From Streptomyces glaucescens (lineage in GTDB: Bacteria > Actinomycetota > Actinomycetes > Streptomycetales > Streptomycetaceae), in assembly GCF_000761215.1 (NCBI RefSeq), contig NZ_CP009438.1, positions 1,520,501 through 1,584,500 on the forward strand: DNA of 64,000 bases. Reading direction: 5' to 3'. The notes beneath the pieces are model-generated. The model was not told the DNA's origin. It worked only from the letters and a program-made list of their open reading frames with translations, and made no database searches. This document shows, in pieces, positions 9,123 to 17,828 of the stretch (within the stretch, counting starts at the first letter, position 1; each line of letters opens with the position of its first letter). Made by a program: the position numbers and the translations under genes.

Positions 9123-9407
9123 TCAGCGCTTGGTCGTGTCCGTCGGCTCGGTGACCGGGCGGGAGCTGGACACGTCACCGGGTGCGGCCTGGATGACGCG
9201 CTGCGCGGAGTCGTCGGTGGTGTGCGGCGGGTCGGCCGGCGCGGAGGACTTCCCGTCCTCCTTCATCGCCTTGGCCTCGCTCTTGAGGATGCGCGCGGAC
9301 TTGCCGAGCGAGCGGGCCATGTCCGGAAGCTTCTTCGCGCCGAAGAGCAGGATGATGACGACGAGGATGAGAATAATCTCGGGGGCTCCGAGCTTTCCTC
9401 CGAACAT
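9123..9407 (-). CDS. tatA: Twin-arginine translocase subunit TatA
   Basis: 94-residue single-span protein that polymerises into the Tat pore. The transmembrane helix (GAPEIILILVVIILLFGAKK) is followed by the FGxxKLP hinge and an amphipathic helix (DMARSLGKSARILKSEAKAM), then a charged, disordered tail. It is first in a tatA-tatC pair. Streptomyces are unusually heavy users of Tat export, so this is a housekeeping locus. Confidence 0.96.
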   Translation of the reverse strand: MFGGKLGAPEIILILVVIILLFGAKKLPDMARSLGKSARILKSEAKAMKEDGKSSAPADPPHTTDDSAQRVIQAAPGDVSSSRPVTEPTDTTKR

Positions 9408-9667
9408 AAGCTTTTACCTTCTCACCGAGGCGGGTGGGTGGGTGGCTGTCCGACCGGTCGGACGGGTGTCCGAACGACCGTGCTGGCAGCGATCGTAACG
9501 CTCAGGGGTAAACGTCCGGCAATCCCCGTGCGTCCTCCCGGTTCGCGTCCGGGCCTCGTTTTCCGGACCGCGACCAGCAGGGTACCTGCCGGGCGGGGCA
9601 GGCCGACAGGGCGAAGCGGCCCAAAGCACATGAACCCGCCGCGGCCGCAGGAGGCGCGCGGCGCCCC

Positions 9668-9862
9668 TCACAGCGCGTCGACGGACCGCGCCGTGCTGAC
9701 CGCGGCCCGCTCCAGGTCCTCGGCGGCCCGGTTGATGCGCCGCGTCGACTCGGCCACCTGCCGGCCGAGGCGTTGGGCCTCCACGAAGACCCGTACGGCC
9801 AGCACGCCGAGGACGGCGAGACCCAGGAAACCCACAGCGATCGCGAACATCGGCCAGAACAT
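9668..9862 (-). CDS. Small single-span membrane protein, function unknown
   Basis: 64 residues: an N-terminal hydrophobic helix (MFAIAVGFLGLAVLGVLAVR) followed by an amphipathic, probably coiled-coil segment (EAQRLGRQVAESTRRINRAA). I do not recognise a named family. The same position between tatA and the zinc-ribbon gene is occupied by a similar small gene in S. coelicolor, which supports it being real. It lies 10 bp after the zinc-ribbon gene, so it is probably the last cistron of the pafB-pafC unit. ATG at 9862 is preferred to longer frames, which read through the upstream gene. Confidence 0.68.
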   Translation of the reverse strand: MFWPMFAIAVGFLGLAVLGVLAVRVFVEAQRLGRQVAESTRRINRAAEDLERAAVSTARSVDAL

Positions 9863-9872
9863 GACGCCGAGC

Positions 9873-10163
9873 CTAGACGGTCGAGTGGAGCCGCAGCGTC
9901 CGCACGCCGCCGCCGGTGAGCAGTTCGACGATCCGCTCCCCCGCGGGCTTGCGCACGGCCGCGCCGCACTCGGGGCAGGTGAAGGAGTAGAAGGTGGTAC
10001 GGCGGCTGGCGCCGATCGCCAGCCGCAGGGCGCTCGCGGTGAGTTCGAAGCGGCCCCGGCAGTCCGGGCAGCCCGCCCGGAACACCACCGGGGTGACCCC
10101 GCGCAGGCCGGCGATCGCGCCCGCCGCCGGCACGCCGCGCCCACCGGACGCCGACTCGTTCAC
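9873..10163 (-). CDS. Small zinc-ribbon protein downstream of pafC
   Basis: 96 residues with two CxxC knuckles, GCPDC (Cys32/Cys35) and TCPEC (Cys63/Cys66), 27 residues apart: a single rubredoxin-like zinc ribbon. The GTG start at 10163 overlaps the pafC stop codon (GTGA), so translation is coupled to the WYL regulator. No further domain is visible. A nucleic-acid or protein-binding partner role for PafBC is a guess from position only. Confidence 0.75.
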   Translation of the reverse strand: MNESASGGRGVPAAGAIAGLRGVTPVVFRAGCPDCRGRFELTASALRLAIGASRRTTFYSFTCPECGAAVRKPAGERIVELLTGGGVRTLRLHSTV

Positions 10164-11191
10164 CGTTCCTGCTCCTGCCTGCCGAAGGGCTCGCCGGGGA
10201 CGCGGTCCGCGAGGCCCGCGTACGCCGCCAGCGCGTCGCGGGCGGCCCGGCGGGCGCTGTCGGCCAGCTCGGCCGGGGCGACGATCCGGCCGTCGCGGCC
10301 GAGGCGCAGCGCGAGACGGCGCAGCGAGGCCGGGTCGGGCGTGCGCAGCGTGATCCGCAGACCGCCGTCGGGCAGCTCCTCGGCGCTGTCGTGCGGGTAG
10401 TACTCGGCGACCCAGCGGCCGCCCGGCCCGACCTCGACGACGACCTCCGGGTCCTCGGCGGCCGGCTGCACCAGCCCCTCCGACAGGTCCCGCAGCTCGA
10501 TCTCCGGCGGCGCGGACGGCTCGTCGAGGATTTTGATCTCGGCGACCCGGTCGAGCCGGAAGGTGCGCCGAGCCTCGGAGCGCCGGCACCACGCCTCGAC
10601 ATAGGTGTGGCCGACGCTGACCAGCCGGATCGGGTCGATCTCGCGCTCGGTGACCTCGTCGCGGGCCGGTGAGTAGTAGCGGATCCACAGGCGGCGGCGC
10701 TCGGAGATCGCCCGGTCGACGTCGGCGAAGACCCCGCCCTCGGACTCGAAGGTCACCGACAGCCGGGAGCTGGCGCCCGCCGCCTCGCCGGCCGCGGTCT
10801 CCACCTTGGCGGTGGCCCGCAGCAGCGCCTGGCGGTCGCTCTCGCGCAGGCCCGGCAGGGTGGCCACCGCGCGGGCGGCAACGAGCAGCGCGGTCGCCTC
10901 GTCGGCGGCGAGCCGCAGCGGCTCGGCGGCCTCCGCGCCGAGGGCGGCGGGGTTGTGCCACCAGATGCGCTCGCCGTCGGTGTCGATGTCGAGCAGGTCG
11001 CCGCCGCGGAAGCTGGTGCCGCACATGGGCAGCACGTCGAGGTCGGAGACCAGCTCCTCCTCGCTGATGCCGAAGGCGCGGGCCACGTCCTCGATCCGGG
11101 CGCCGGGGCGCTCCTTCAGGTACGTCACCAGGGAGAGCATCCGCCGGGTCTGGTCGATGGCGTTCACGGGCCTGACCGGTTTGCCTGCCAC
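10160..11191 (-). CDS. pafC: WYL-domain transcription regulator PafC
   Basis: 343-residue partner of PafB. N-terminal winged helix (DQTRRMLSLVTYLKERPGAR, then RIEDVARAFGISEEELVSDL), central WYL domain (RRRLWIRYYSPARDEVTER) and the C-terminal WCX extension. In mycobacteria PafBC activates DNA-damage genes independently of LexA. GTG at 11191 follows pafB by 19 bp; its ribosome site lies in the gap (GGGAGAG). It couples downstream to the zinc-ribbon gene. The pafBC genes are traditionally linked with the Pup ligase gene pafA, here four genes upstream. Confidence 0.92.
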   Translation of the reverse strand: MAGKPVRPVNAIDQTRRMLSLVTYLKERPGARIEDVARAFGISEEELVSDLDVLPMCGTSFRGGDLLDIDTDGERIWWHNPAALGAEAAEPLRLAADEATALLVAARAVATLPGLRESDRQALLRATAKVETAAGEAAGASSRLSVTFESEGGVFADVDRAISERRRLWIRYYSPARDEVTEREIDPIRLVSVGHTYVEAWCRRSEARRTFRLDRVAEIKILDEPSAPPEIELRDLSEGLVQPAAEDPEVVVEVGPGGRWVAEYYPHDSAEELPDGGLRITLRTPDPASLRRLALRLGRDGRIVAPAELADSARRAARDALAAYAGLADRVPGEPFGRQEQER

Positions 11192-11210
11192 TGTCTGTTC
11201 CCGCTCTCCC

Positions 11211-12188
11211 TCAGCCCTCGGCGACGGCGCGCAGCCGGTCCACCACGTCGGCGCGCAGCTCGGCGGGCTCGAGGACCACCACGTCCGGGCCGAACTCCAC
11301 CAGCCAGGCATCCAGTCCGTGCCCGTACGGAATCTCCAACTCGTCCCAGCCGTCGCCGAGTTCCCGCACCGAGGTGGCCTTGGCCCGCAGGGGGTAGCCG
11401 GCGCCGGAGCGCAGCCGGATGCGGGCGCTGCGGTCGGCGATCTCGCCGGCCCAGCCGGCCACGGTCTCGCGCACGGTGACGACGTCGGGGACCGGGGCGG
11501 TGAACCGCGCGCCGCGCGAGCGCACCTTGCCGGTGATCCGGGACAGCCGGAAGACCCGCTCGGCACCCCGGTCGCGGTCCCAGCCCGCCAGGTACCAGTG
11601 GCCGCGCCAGCACTCCAGCGCCCACGGTTCGACCTGCCGGGTCTCGGGGCGGGCGGCGTTGGCCTTGCGGTACTCGAAGACGACGGGGCGGCGGTCGCGG
11701 CAGGCGAGCATCAGCGGCTCGAAGGCGGCCTCGTGCACGGGGATGCGCGGTTCCAGGGCGCCGTGCGCCTCGTACGGGTCGACGTCCTCCGGGAGCCCGG
11801 CCGCGCGCAGCTTCTGCAGGGCGCCGCTGGCCGCTCCGGCCAGCCGGGCCTGCTGCCACACCTTGGCGGCCAGGCCCAGGGCGGCGGCCTCCTCGGCGTC
11901 CAGGGTGATGGGCGGGAGGCGGTTGCTGTCACGGCGGGCGAGGTAGCCGACCTCGCCGTCGAGGTTCTCGACGGTCTCGATCACGAGCCCCAGCTCACGC
12001 AGGTCGTCCTTGTCCCGCTCGAACATGCGGTTGAAGGAGTCCTCGGAGCCGGACCCGCCTTTTCCCGGCCCGAAGGCCTCGACGTACGCCTCGATGGAAT
12101 CGCGCAGCTCGCGCTTGCTGAGCGGCCGCCGTGTCCCCAGCAGGCACAGCGCCAGGTTCATCAGCCGCTCGGCCTTGGCAATGGCCAT
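11211..12188 (-). CDS. pafB: WYL-domain transcription regulator PafB
   Basis: 325 residues. N-terminal HTH region MAIAKAERLMNLALCLLGTR, acidic linker with a Gly/Ser-rich insert (GPGKGGSGSEDSFNRMFERD), a central WYL core (RPVVFEYRKANAARPETRQV ... WYLAGWDRDRGAERVFRLSR) and a WCX C-terminal domain. PafB and PafC act as one heterodimer; the WYL domains are thought to sense single-stranded DNA. pafB is first in the pafB-pafC-zinc-ribbon unit and is separated from the FKBP gene by a terminator hairpin, so it likely has its own promoter between 12189 and 12262. Confidence 0.93.
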   Translation of the reverse strand: MAIAKAERLMNLALCLLGTRRPLSKRELRDSIEAYVEAFGPGKGGSGSEDSFNRMFERDKDDLRELGLVIETVENLDGEVGYLARRDSNRLPPITLDAEEAAALGLAAKVWQQARLAGAASGALQKLRAAGLPEDVDPYEAHGALEPRIPVHEAAFEPLMLACRDRRPVVFEYRKANAARPETRQVEPWALECWRGHWYLAGWDRDRGAERVFRLSRITGKVRSRGARFTAPVPDVVTVRETVAGWAGEIADRSARIRLRSGAGYPLRAKATSVRELGDGWDELEIPYGHGLDAWLVEFGPDVVVLEPAELRADVVDRLRAVAEG

Positions 12189-12262
12189 CGACGCCCTTCG
12201 CCTTCCCTATGGTGCTTCCGAGCGACGACCGTACCGCTCAGGGGCGCCGCGGCAAAAGCCGA

Positions 12263-12290
12263 GGGCCCATGCCCGGGCGGGCATGGGCCC
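12263..12290 (-). terminator. Hairpin after the small FKBP gene
   Basis: Perfect 12-bp stem (GGGCCCATGCCC / GGGCATGGGCCC) with a 4-nt loop, 88 bp past the FKBP stop on the minus strand and before pafB. It probably separates the FKBP and pafBC transcripts. Confidence 0.7.
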
Positions 12291-12377
12291 CGGATGATCG
12301 GAACCGGTCGGATCTCGCACGTGGCCCGTACGACGATCGGAACGTCTCCGGATCCCTCAGTGACTCCGCCGCGACGG

Positions 12378-12749
12378 TCAGACCCCGAGGAGGTCGACCA
12401 CGAAGATCAGGGTCTCACCGGGCTTGATGGCCGGGGTGGGGCTCTGGTTGCCGTAGGCGAGGTGGGCCGGGATGGTCAGCTGGCGGCGGCCGCCGACCTT
12501 CATGCCCTGCACGCCGAGGTCCCAGCCCTTGATGACGCGCCCGCCGCCCAGCGGGAAGCGGAACGGGGTGCCGCGGTTCCAGCTCGCGTCGAACTCCTCG
12601 CCCGTGCTGAAGGCGACGCCCACGTAGTGCACGGTGACGGTCTGACCGGCCTGGGCCTCGGGGCCGTCGCCCACCCAGATGTCCTTGATCTCCAGGTCCG
12701 CCGGGGGCTCGCCGCCCGGGAAGTCGATCTCGGGCTTATCGATGCTCAC
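12378..12749 (-). CDS. FKBP-type peptidyl-prolyl cis-trans isomerase, cytosolic single domain
   Basis: 123 residues, one complete FKBP12-like domain with no signal peptide. Core signatures: VTVHYVGVAFSTGEEFDASW, VIKGWDLGVQGMKVGGRR and LAYGNQ ... ETLIFVVDLL. The active-site aromatic and hydrophobic positions (Tyr, Phe, Asp, Trp) are present. It is on the same strand as, and 111 bp downstream of, the FKBP lipoprotein gene. Role: proline isomerisation in protein folding. Confidence 0.93.
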   Translation of the reverse strand: MSIDKPEIDFPGGEPPADLEIKDIWVGDGPEAQAGQTVTVHYVGVAFSTGEEFDASWNRGTPFRFPLGGGRVIKGWDLGVQGMKVGGRRQLTIPAHLAYGNQSPTPAIKPGETLIFVVDLLGV

Positions 12750-12860
12750 GTCTGTGGCTCCTGCGTGTGTACGACCAGTAACGCGCCCAGTCTTTCATCC
12801 CATCCGGTGCGGCCGTGACCAGCCACTCCCGCGGGGCCGGTGCGCGGGGCGGGGCGGGGC

Positions 12861-13862
12861 TCACATCTTGGCGAGCACGTCCACCGTGAACACCAGCGTG
12901 GCGCCCTTGGCGATGCCGCTGCCCTCCGGCGGGTTGTCGCCGTAGCCCAGGTCCGGCGGGACCACGATCAGCACGCGGCTGCCGACCTTCTTGCCGGTCA
13001 GCCCCTGCGACCAGCCCTTGACGACCTGCTGGAGGGAGAAGGAGGTCAGCGCCTTGCGGCCGTACGTGGAGTCGAACTCCTTGCCGTCGGTCCACTGCAC
13101 GCCCTTGTACTGCACCAGGACGCTGTCCTGGGCGCCGACCTCGGCGCCGTCGCCCTCGATGACGTAGTTCGCCACGAGCTTCTTCGGCGGGTCCGTCTTC
13201 GGGACCTCGACGGACGGCGCCTTGCCGTCGGTGTTGGTGCCGACCTTCGGCAGGTTCGCGTCGTCCTGCGCGACCTCGGTGCCCTTGGCGGAGCTCGTGG
13301 CGTTGAAGGTGCCCTGGAGGTCCACGACGAAGACCAGTGTGTCGGTGCCCTTGATGCCCGCCTGGGACTGGCCCTGCTCGCCGTACCCCAGGGCCGGCGG
13401 GACCGAGAACTGGACCCGGCTGCCCAGCTTCTTCCCGGTCAGCGCATAGCGCCAGCCGTCGATGATGCTGCCCTGGGACAGCTGGATGACCAGCGGGGTC
13501 TTGCGGTCGTAGCTGTTGTCGAACACCTTCGCGGTGTCCCAGATCTGCCCCAGGTAGTTCGCCTGGATGTAGTCGCCCTCCGCGACGGTCCGGCCGCCGC
13601 CCGCCACCACCGTCTTCACCGCGAGGTCCTTCGACGGGGCGCCGCTGCCCTTGGCCACGGTCGGCTTTTCGTCGAACCCGGTGCCCGCGGTGATCGCCGG
13701 CAGCGGACCGTCGACGATCTTCGGCGACGGCGCGGCGGAGGTGGCCGGCGCGGTCGGCGAAGCGCTGTCGCTGGCCTTGCTCGAATCGGCCTTGTCGTCG
13801 CCGCACCCGGCGAGCGTGACCAGTCCGGCGGGAACGGCAATCATGAGTGAGCGTCGGCGCAC
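12861..13862 (-). CDS. Lipoprotein with two FKBP-type isomerase domains
   Basis: 333 residues. A lipoprotein signal peptide ends in LVTLAGC (lipobox), then a Ser/Ala/Pro-rich linker and two FKBP domains, about residues 75-185 (DYIQANYLGQIWDTAKVFDN; IDGWRYALTGKKLGSRVQFS) and 225-333 (SVLVQYKGVQWTDGKEFDST; VKGWSQGLTGKKVGSRVLIV). It would act outside the membrane on secreted proteins. Both domains keep the hydrophobic binding pocket. It sits between pafA and the cytosolic FKBP, the order found in other streptomycetes. Confidence 0.93.
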   Translation of the reverse strand: MRRRSLMIAVPAGLVTLAGCGDDKADSSKASDSASPTAPATSAAPSPKIVDGPLPAITAGTGFDEKPTVAKGSGAPSKDLAVKTVVAGGGRTVAEGDYIQANYLGQIWDTAKVFDNSYDRKTPLVIQLSQGSIIDGWRYALTGKKLGSRVQFSVPPALGYGEQGQSQAGIKGTDTLVFVVDLQGTFNATSSAKGTEVAQDDANLPKVGTNTDGKAPSVEVPKTDPPKKLVANYVIEGDGAEVGAQDSVLVQYKGVQWTDGKEFDSTYGRKALTSFSLQQVVKGWSQGLTGKKVGSRVLIVVPPDLGYGDNPPEGSGIAKGATLVFTVDVLAKM

Positions 13863-13925
13863 GGTGGGAGCCTCGTAATCGGTCGATCTTGCGGATGGCG
13901 TGCGCGCAACTCTACGGCGTGAGAA

Positions 13926-13954
13926 GGGCGCCGTACGGGTAACGTACGGCGCCC
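13926..13954 (-). terminator. Strong hairpin downstream of pafA
   Basis: Perfect 12-bp stem (GGGCGCCGTACG / CGTACGGCGCCC), 5-nt loop, 38 bp past the pafA stop. No U-run follows. It separates pafA from the FKBP lipoprotein gene. Confidence 0.75.
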
Positions 13955-13991
13955 GTGTGGCGTTCCGGCGAGCGGTGCCGGACGCCCTGGG

Positions 13992-15353
13992 TCACATTCC
14001 GGCGATCAGCTTCTCCACCCGGTCGTCCACCGAACGGAACGGGTCCTTGCACAACACGGTGCGCTGCGCCTGGTCGTTCAGCTTCAGATGGACCCAGTCG
14101 ACGGTGAAGTCCCGGCGCTGTTCCTGCGCCCGCCGGATGAAGTCGCCGCGCAGCCGGGCCCGAGTGGTCTGCGGCGGAACCGACTTGCCCTCGAAGATCT
14201 TCAAGTCGTTGCAGATCCGGGTGGCTTGGCCCTTCTTCTCCAGCAGGTAGTAGAGACCGCGGCGGCGGTGGATGTCGTGGTAGGCGAGGTCTATCTGGGC
14301 GACCCGCGGGTGCGACATGGTCATGTTGTGCTTGGCCCGGTACCGCTCGATGAGCTTGTACTTCATGACCCAGTCGATCTCGGTGTCGATCCGGTCGAGG
14401 TCCTCGCTCTCGATCGCCTCCAGCGTGCGGCCCCACAGCTCCAGCACCCGCTCCACCGTACCGGTGCGGATGCCGCGCCGCTCGCAGAAGTCGAGGGCCT
14501 TCTCGTAGTACTCCCGCTGCACCTCGAGCGCCGACGCCTCCCGGCCGCTGGCCAGGCGCACCTTGCGGCGGCCGGTGATGTCGTGGCTGACCTCGCGGAT
14601 CGCCCGGATCGGGTTCTCCAGGGTCAGGTCCCGCATCACGGTGCCCGCCTCGATCATGCGCAGCACCAGGTCGGTGGCGCCGACCTTCAGCAGCATCGTC
14701 GTCTCGGACATGTTGGAGTCGCCCACGATCACGTGCAGGCGGCGGTAGCGCTCGGCGTCCGCGTGCGGCTCGTCGCGCGTGTTGATGATCGGCCGGGAGC
14801 GGGTCGTCGCCGAGGAGACGCCCTCCCAGATGTGCTCGGCCCGCTGGCTGACGCAGTACACCGCACCGCGCGGCGTCTGCAGCACCTTGCCGGCGCCGCA
14901 CAGCAGCTGCCGGGTGACGAGGAACGGGATGAGGATGTCCGCGAGCCGCGAGAACTCCCCGTGCCGGGCCACCAGATAGTTCTCGTGGCAGCCGTAGGAG
15001 TTGCCCGCCGAGTCGGTGTTGTTCTTGAAGAGGTAGACGTCGCCCGCGATTCCCTCCTCGTGCAGGCGTCGTTCCGCGTCCACCAGGAGACCTTCGAGAA
15101 TACGCTCGCCGGCCTTGTCGTGAGTGACGAGTTCGATCACGTTGTCACATTCGGGTGTCGCGTATTCCGGGTGGGAGCCCACGTCGAGATAGAGGCGGGC
15201 ACCGTTCCGCAGAAACACATTGCTGCTGCGGCCCCATGACACGACACGGCGGAAGAGGTACCGCGCCACCTCGTCAGGCGACAGACGGCGCTGTCCCCTG
15301 AACGTGCACGTGACGCCGTACTCGTTCTCCAGCCCGAAAATGCGGCGGTCCAT
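13992..15353 (-). CDS. pafA: Pup-protein ligase PafA
   Basis: 453 residues, glutamine-synthetase-like carboxylate-amine ligase that couples the C-terminal glutamate of Pup to substrate lysines. The N-terminal signature [14 protein letters not shown] carries the Mg/ATP-binding glutamates; [20 protein letters not shown] and [20 protein letters not shown] are conserved active-site stretches shared with Dop. It lacks the Dop-specific insertion near its N-terminus, which separates ligase from deamidase. It is isolated from the pup-prc genes here by the MFS/LacI pair. Confidence 0.97.
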   Translation of the reverse strand: MDRRIFGLENEYGVTCTFRGQRRLSPDEVARYLFRRVVSWGRSSNVFLRNGARLYLDVGSHPEYATPECDNVIELVTHDKAGERILEGLLVDAERRLHEEGIAGDVYLFKNNTDSAGNSYGCHENYLVARHGEFSRLADILIPFLVTRQLLCGAGKVLQTPRGAVYCVSQRAEHIWEGVSSATTRSRPIINTRDEPHADAERYRRLHVIVGDSNMSETTMLLKVGATDLVLRMIEAGTVMRDLTLENPIRAIREVSHDITGRRKVRLASGREASALEVQREYYEKALDFCERRGIRTGTVERVLELWGRTLEAIESEDLDRIDTEIDWVMKYKLIERYRAKHNMTMSHPRVAQIDLAYHDIHRRRGLYYLLEKKGQATRICNDLKIFEGKSVPPQTTRARLRGDFIRRAQEQRRDFTVDWVHLKLNDQAQRTVLCKDPFRSVDDRVEKLIAGM

Positions 15354-15362
15354 GACTGAACA

Positions 15363-16622
15363 TTACGCCCGATCCCCCGAACTGAAACGGGGTTCGGCAG
15401 CACGATTCGGATCATTTTCCGATGAAGACGCAACGACCGCGGTGCGCGCGGGAGCTGCGAGGACCCGCCCCGTGGCGACCAGGACCAGCAGCGACACCCC
15501 GCCGGCGGCGCCCGGCACCGCGAAGCCCCACAGCGCTCCGCCCCACTCGACGACCGGTCCGGCCAGCCCGGTTCCGACCGAGGCGCCCACCGTGAACGTG
15601 GTCACCAGCCAGGAGAACGCCTCGGTGACCGTGCCGGCCGGGGCGTGCCGGTCGACGATGACGAACGCGCAGGCGATGGCGGGGGCCAGGAACACTCCGG
15701 ACAGCGCCGCCAGCGCCGTCATCGGGACCGGGCCCGGCGTCAGCGTGAGCGGCAGGTAACAGACCGCCAGGAGAGCCACCAGCACCCGCAGTCGCCGCTC
15801 GGGGGCGCCGGCCCACTGCCGCGCCCCGTAGACGGCGCCGCCGGCCAGCGCGCCCAGGCCCAGGGCGGCCATCAGCCAGCCGTAGACCGCGTCACCGCCG
15901 TGGCCGTCGGCGTACGACATCGCGGCGACCGTGATGGAGCCGAGCGCCACGCCGACGAAGAGGAACGCGGCGAGCAGGGCGAGCAGCCCCGGTGAGCGCA
16001 GGGCGCCCAGCCAGTGGGCCTCCCGCGGAGCGGAGCGCCACGCGCGCGACGGCGGCGACACCACCACCGACAGCGCCCCGAGGAGGCCGATCACGTTCAG
16101 CACGAGCAGCGCGGCGCGGGCCGACCACAGGGAGGTGCACAGGGTGACCAGGAGCGGTCCGACGGTGAACATCACCTCCTGGGCCACGGCGTCCATCGCG
16201 TACGCGGTGTGCACCTGGTCCTCCTTGCGCAGCACGGACGGCCACAGGGCGCGCAGGCCGCCCTCCAGGGGCGGGGTGAACAGACCGGACGCGGCGACCG
16301 CGGCGTAGGCGACGGGCGCCGGATCGGTGCCCGCGAAGGCGAAGAGGGCCATGGCCAGGGCCGACAGCGCGGCCGCGGGAAGCTGGACCCGGGGCTGGCC
16401 GTGGAGGTCCACCAGGCGGCCCAACAGGGGCTGACCGACGGCGTTGGCGACGCCGTACACGGCGGCCAGGGCCCCCGCGAGGCTGTAGGAGCCGCCCTCG
16501 GCGCGGACGAACAGCACGATGGCGATCGCGGCGGTGGCGTTCGGCAGCCGCCCCACCAGCGTGCCGGTCAGCAGCCGGGCGGCGTGCCTCGTCCTGAGGA
16601 TCTCCAGGTATCCCGCGGTCAT
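15363..16622 (-). CDS. Major facilitator superfamily transporter
   Basis: 419 residues with about 12 hydrophobic segments, most like drug/sugar exporters of the MFS. Recognisable elements: an Arg-rich cytosolic loop after TM2 (GQPLLGRLVDLHGQPRVQLP, motif A position) and LGALAGGAVYGARQ in the second half. The start at 16622 follows GGGAGG. It is divergent from a LacI regulator across a 117-bp region with a long palindrome, so the regulator very probably controls it. Substrate unknown; a sugar or drug efflux role cannot be distinguished. Confidence 0.85.
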   Translation of the reverse strand: MTAGYLEILRTRHAARLLTGTLVGRLPNATAAIAIVLFVRAEGGSYSLAGALAAVYGVANAVGQPLLGRLVDLHGQPRVQLPAAALSALAMALFAFAGTDPAPVAYAAVAASGLFTPPLEGGLRALWPSVLRKEDQVHTAYAMDAVAQEVMFTVGPLLVTLCTSLWSARAALLVLNVIGLLGALSVVVSPPSRAWRSAPREAHWLGALRSPGLLALLAAFLFVGVALGSITVAAMSYADGHGGDAVYGWLMAALGLGALAGGAVYGARQWAGAPERRLRVLVALLAVCYLPLTLTPGPVPMTALAALSGVFLAPAIACAFVIVDRHAPAGTVTEAFSWLVTTFTVGASVGTGLAGPVVEWGGALWGFAVPGAAGGVSLLVLVATGRVLAAPARTAVVASSSENDPNRAAEPRFSSGDRA

Positions 16623-16647
16623 GATCCCCGCCCTCCCGCTGAAGTTT

Positions 16648-16674
16648 TACGTATAACGTCGTCCGTCATACGTA
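16648..16674. promoter_or_regulatory. Palindromic operator in the MFS/LacI divergent promoter region
   Basis: Two 11-bp arms TACGTATAACG and CGTCATACGTA separated by TCGTC, with one mismatch. It lies 26 bp before the MFS start and 66 bp before the LacI start: the expected place and size for a LacI-family dimer site controlling both genes. Confidence 0.7.
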
Positions 16675-16739
16675 CCATGTGCGCTGTTCGCACGTCCAGG
16701 CGGAGCCCGGGCGCGATCCCTACCGAGGAGCACCCGACG

Positions 16740-17756
16740 GTGGCACGAGCCAGCACCCGCCCCACGAGCCGCGACGTCGCCGAGGCCGCCGGGGTCTCGC
16801 AGGCCGCCGTCTCCCTCGTGCTGGGCGAGAAGTGGCGCGGCCGGGTCTCCGCGGCCACCGCCGAACGGGTCCGCGAGGCCGCCCGCACGCTCGGCTACCG
16901 GCCCAACCTGGCCGCCCGCAACCTGCGCCTCGGCCGCACCCGCACGGTCCTGCTCGTCGTCCCCGCCCTCACCACCGAGTTCTTCGCCGGGGTCTACACC
17001 GGGGCCGCCCGGGTCGCCGCCGCCCACGGCTTCGGCGTCGTCCTCTACCCCTCCCCCGAGGGCATCGGCCCCGCCCGCGACCCGTTCGCCTCGGCGCAGG
17101 CCGCCCTCGACGGCGTGCTCGCCTCCTCCATGGCCGCCGACGCCCTGTCCGCCATCCGCGGGGACCAGCTTCCCCTGGTGATGCTCGACAGCGACCCGGA
17201 CGGCAGTCTGGGCGCGGCCACCGTCAACCTCGACATCACCGACGGCGTGCGCCAGGTCGCCGAGCACCTGCTGGGGCTCGGCCACCGCCGCTTCCTGCAC
17301 CTGGCGGCCGACGTCGCCTCGTGGACCTTCGAGATCCGCGCCCGGGAGCTGGCCGCGCGGGTGGGCGCCGTCCCCGGCACCACCGTGCGCACGGCACCCG
17401 CGCCGATCTCCATCGAGGGGGCCCGGGCCGCCGCCGAGGCCGCGCTGGCCGCGCCGGGGGCGCGTCCCACCGCGGTCGTCTGCGACGACGACAAGCTCGC
17501 CGCCGGTGTCTACAAGGCGGCCCGCCGGCTGGGCCTGCGCATCCCCGACGACCTCTCCGTCACCGGCCTCGACGACCTCGCCCTGGCCACCGCCATCGAC
17601 CCCGAGCTGACCACCGTGCGCCTGGACGCCGAGCTGTTCGGCGAACGCGGCATGCAGGCCCTGCTGGCCGTCCTGGAGGGCCGCACGCCCGCTCGTGGGG
17701 ACATCCCCGTGGAGCTGGTCGTACGGGGCTCCACGGCGCCGCCTGGGGCCCCCTGA
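16740..17756 (+). CDS. LacI-family transcriptional regulator
   Basis: 338 residues. N-terminal helix-turn-helix TSRDVAEAAGVSQAAVSLVL (about 8-27) with the hinge YRPNLAARNLRLGRTRTVLL, then a periplasmic-binding-protein-like ligand domain ending in VTGLDDLALATAIDPELTTV. GTG at 16740 has GAGGAG 9 bp upstream; longer in-frame starts would run through the operator. Divergent partner: the MFS gene. Ligand unknown, probably a sugar or small metabolite. Confidence 0.92.
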   Translation: MARASTRPTSRDVAEAAGVSQAAVSLVLGEKWRGRVSAATAERVREAARTLGYRPNLAARNLRLGRTRTVLLVVPALTTEFFAGVYTGAARVAAAHGFGVVLYPSPEGIGPARDPFASAQAALDGVLASSMAADALSAIRGDQLPLVMLDSDPDGSLGAATVNLDITDGVRQVAEHLLGLGHRRFLHLAADVASWTFEIRARELAARVGAVPGTTVRTAPAPISIEGARAAAEAALAAPGARPTAVVCDDDKLAAGVYKAARRLGLRIPDDLSVTGLDDLALATAIDPELTTVRLDAELFGERGMQALLAVLEGRTPARGDIPVELVVRGSTAPPGAP

Positions 17757-17763
17757 GACGCCG

Positions 17764-17793
17764 AGTGCCCCGGCCTCCACGGACCGGGGCACT
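17764..17793. terminator. Bidirectional terminator between the LacI gene and prcA
   Basis: 10-bp perfect stem AGTGCCCCGG / CCGGGGCACT with a 10-nt loop, 8 bp after the regulator stop and 36 bp after the prcA stop on the opposite strand. Confidence 0.75.
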
Positions 17794-17828
17794 TCGCGCG
17801 GTGAGAAGACGGGGTGTACCTGTGCGGG

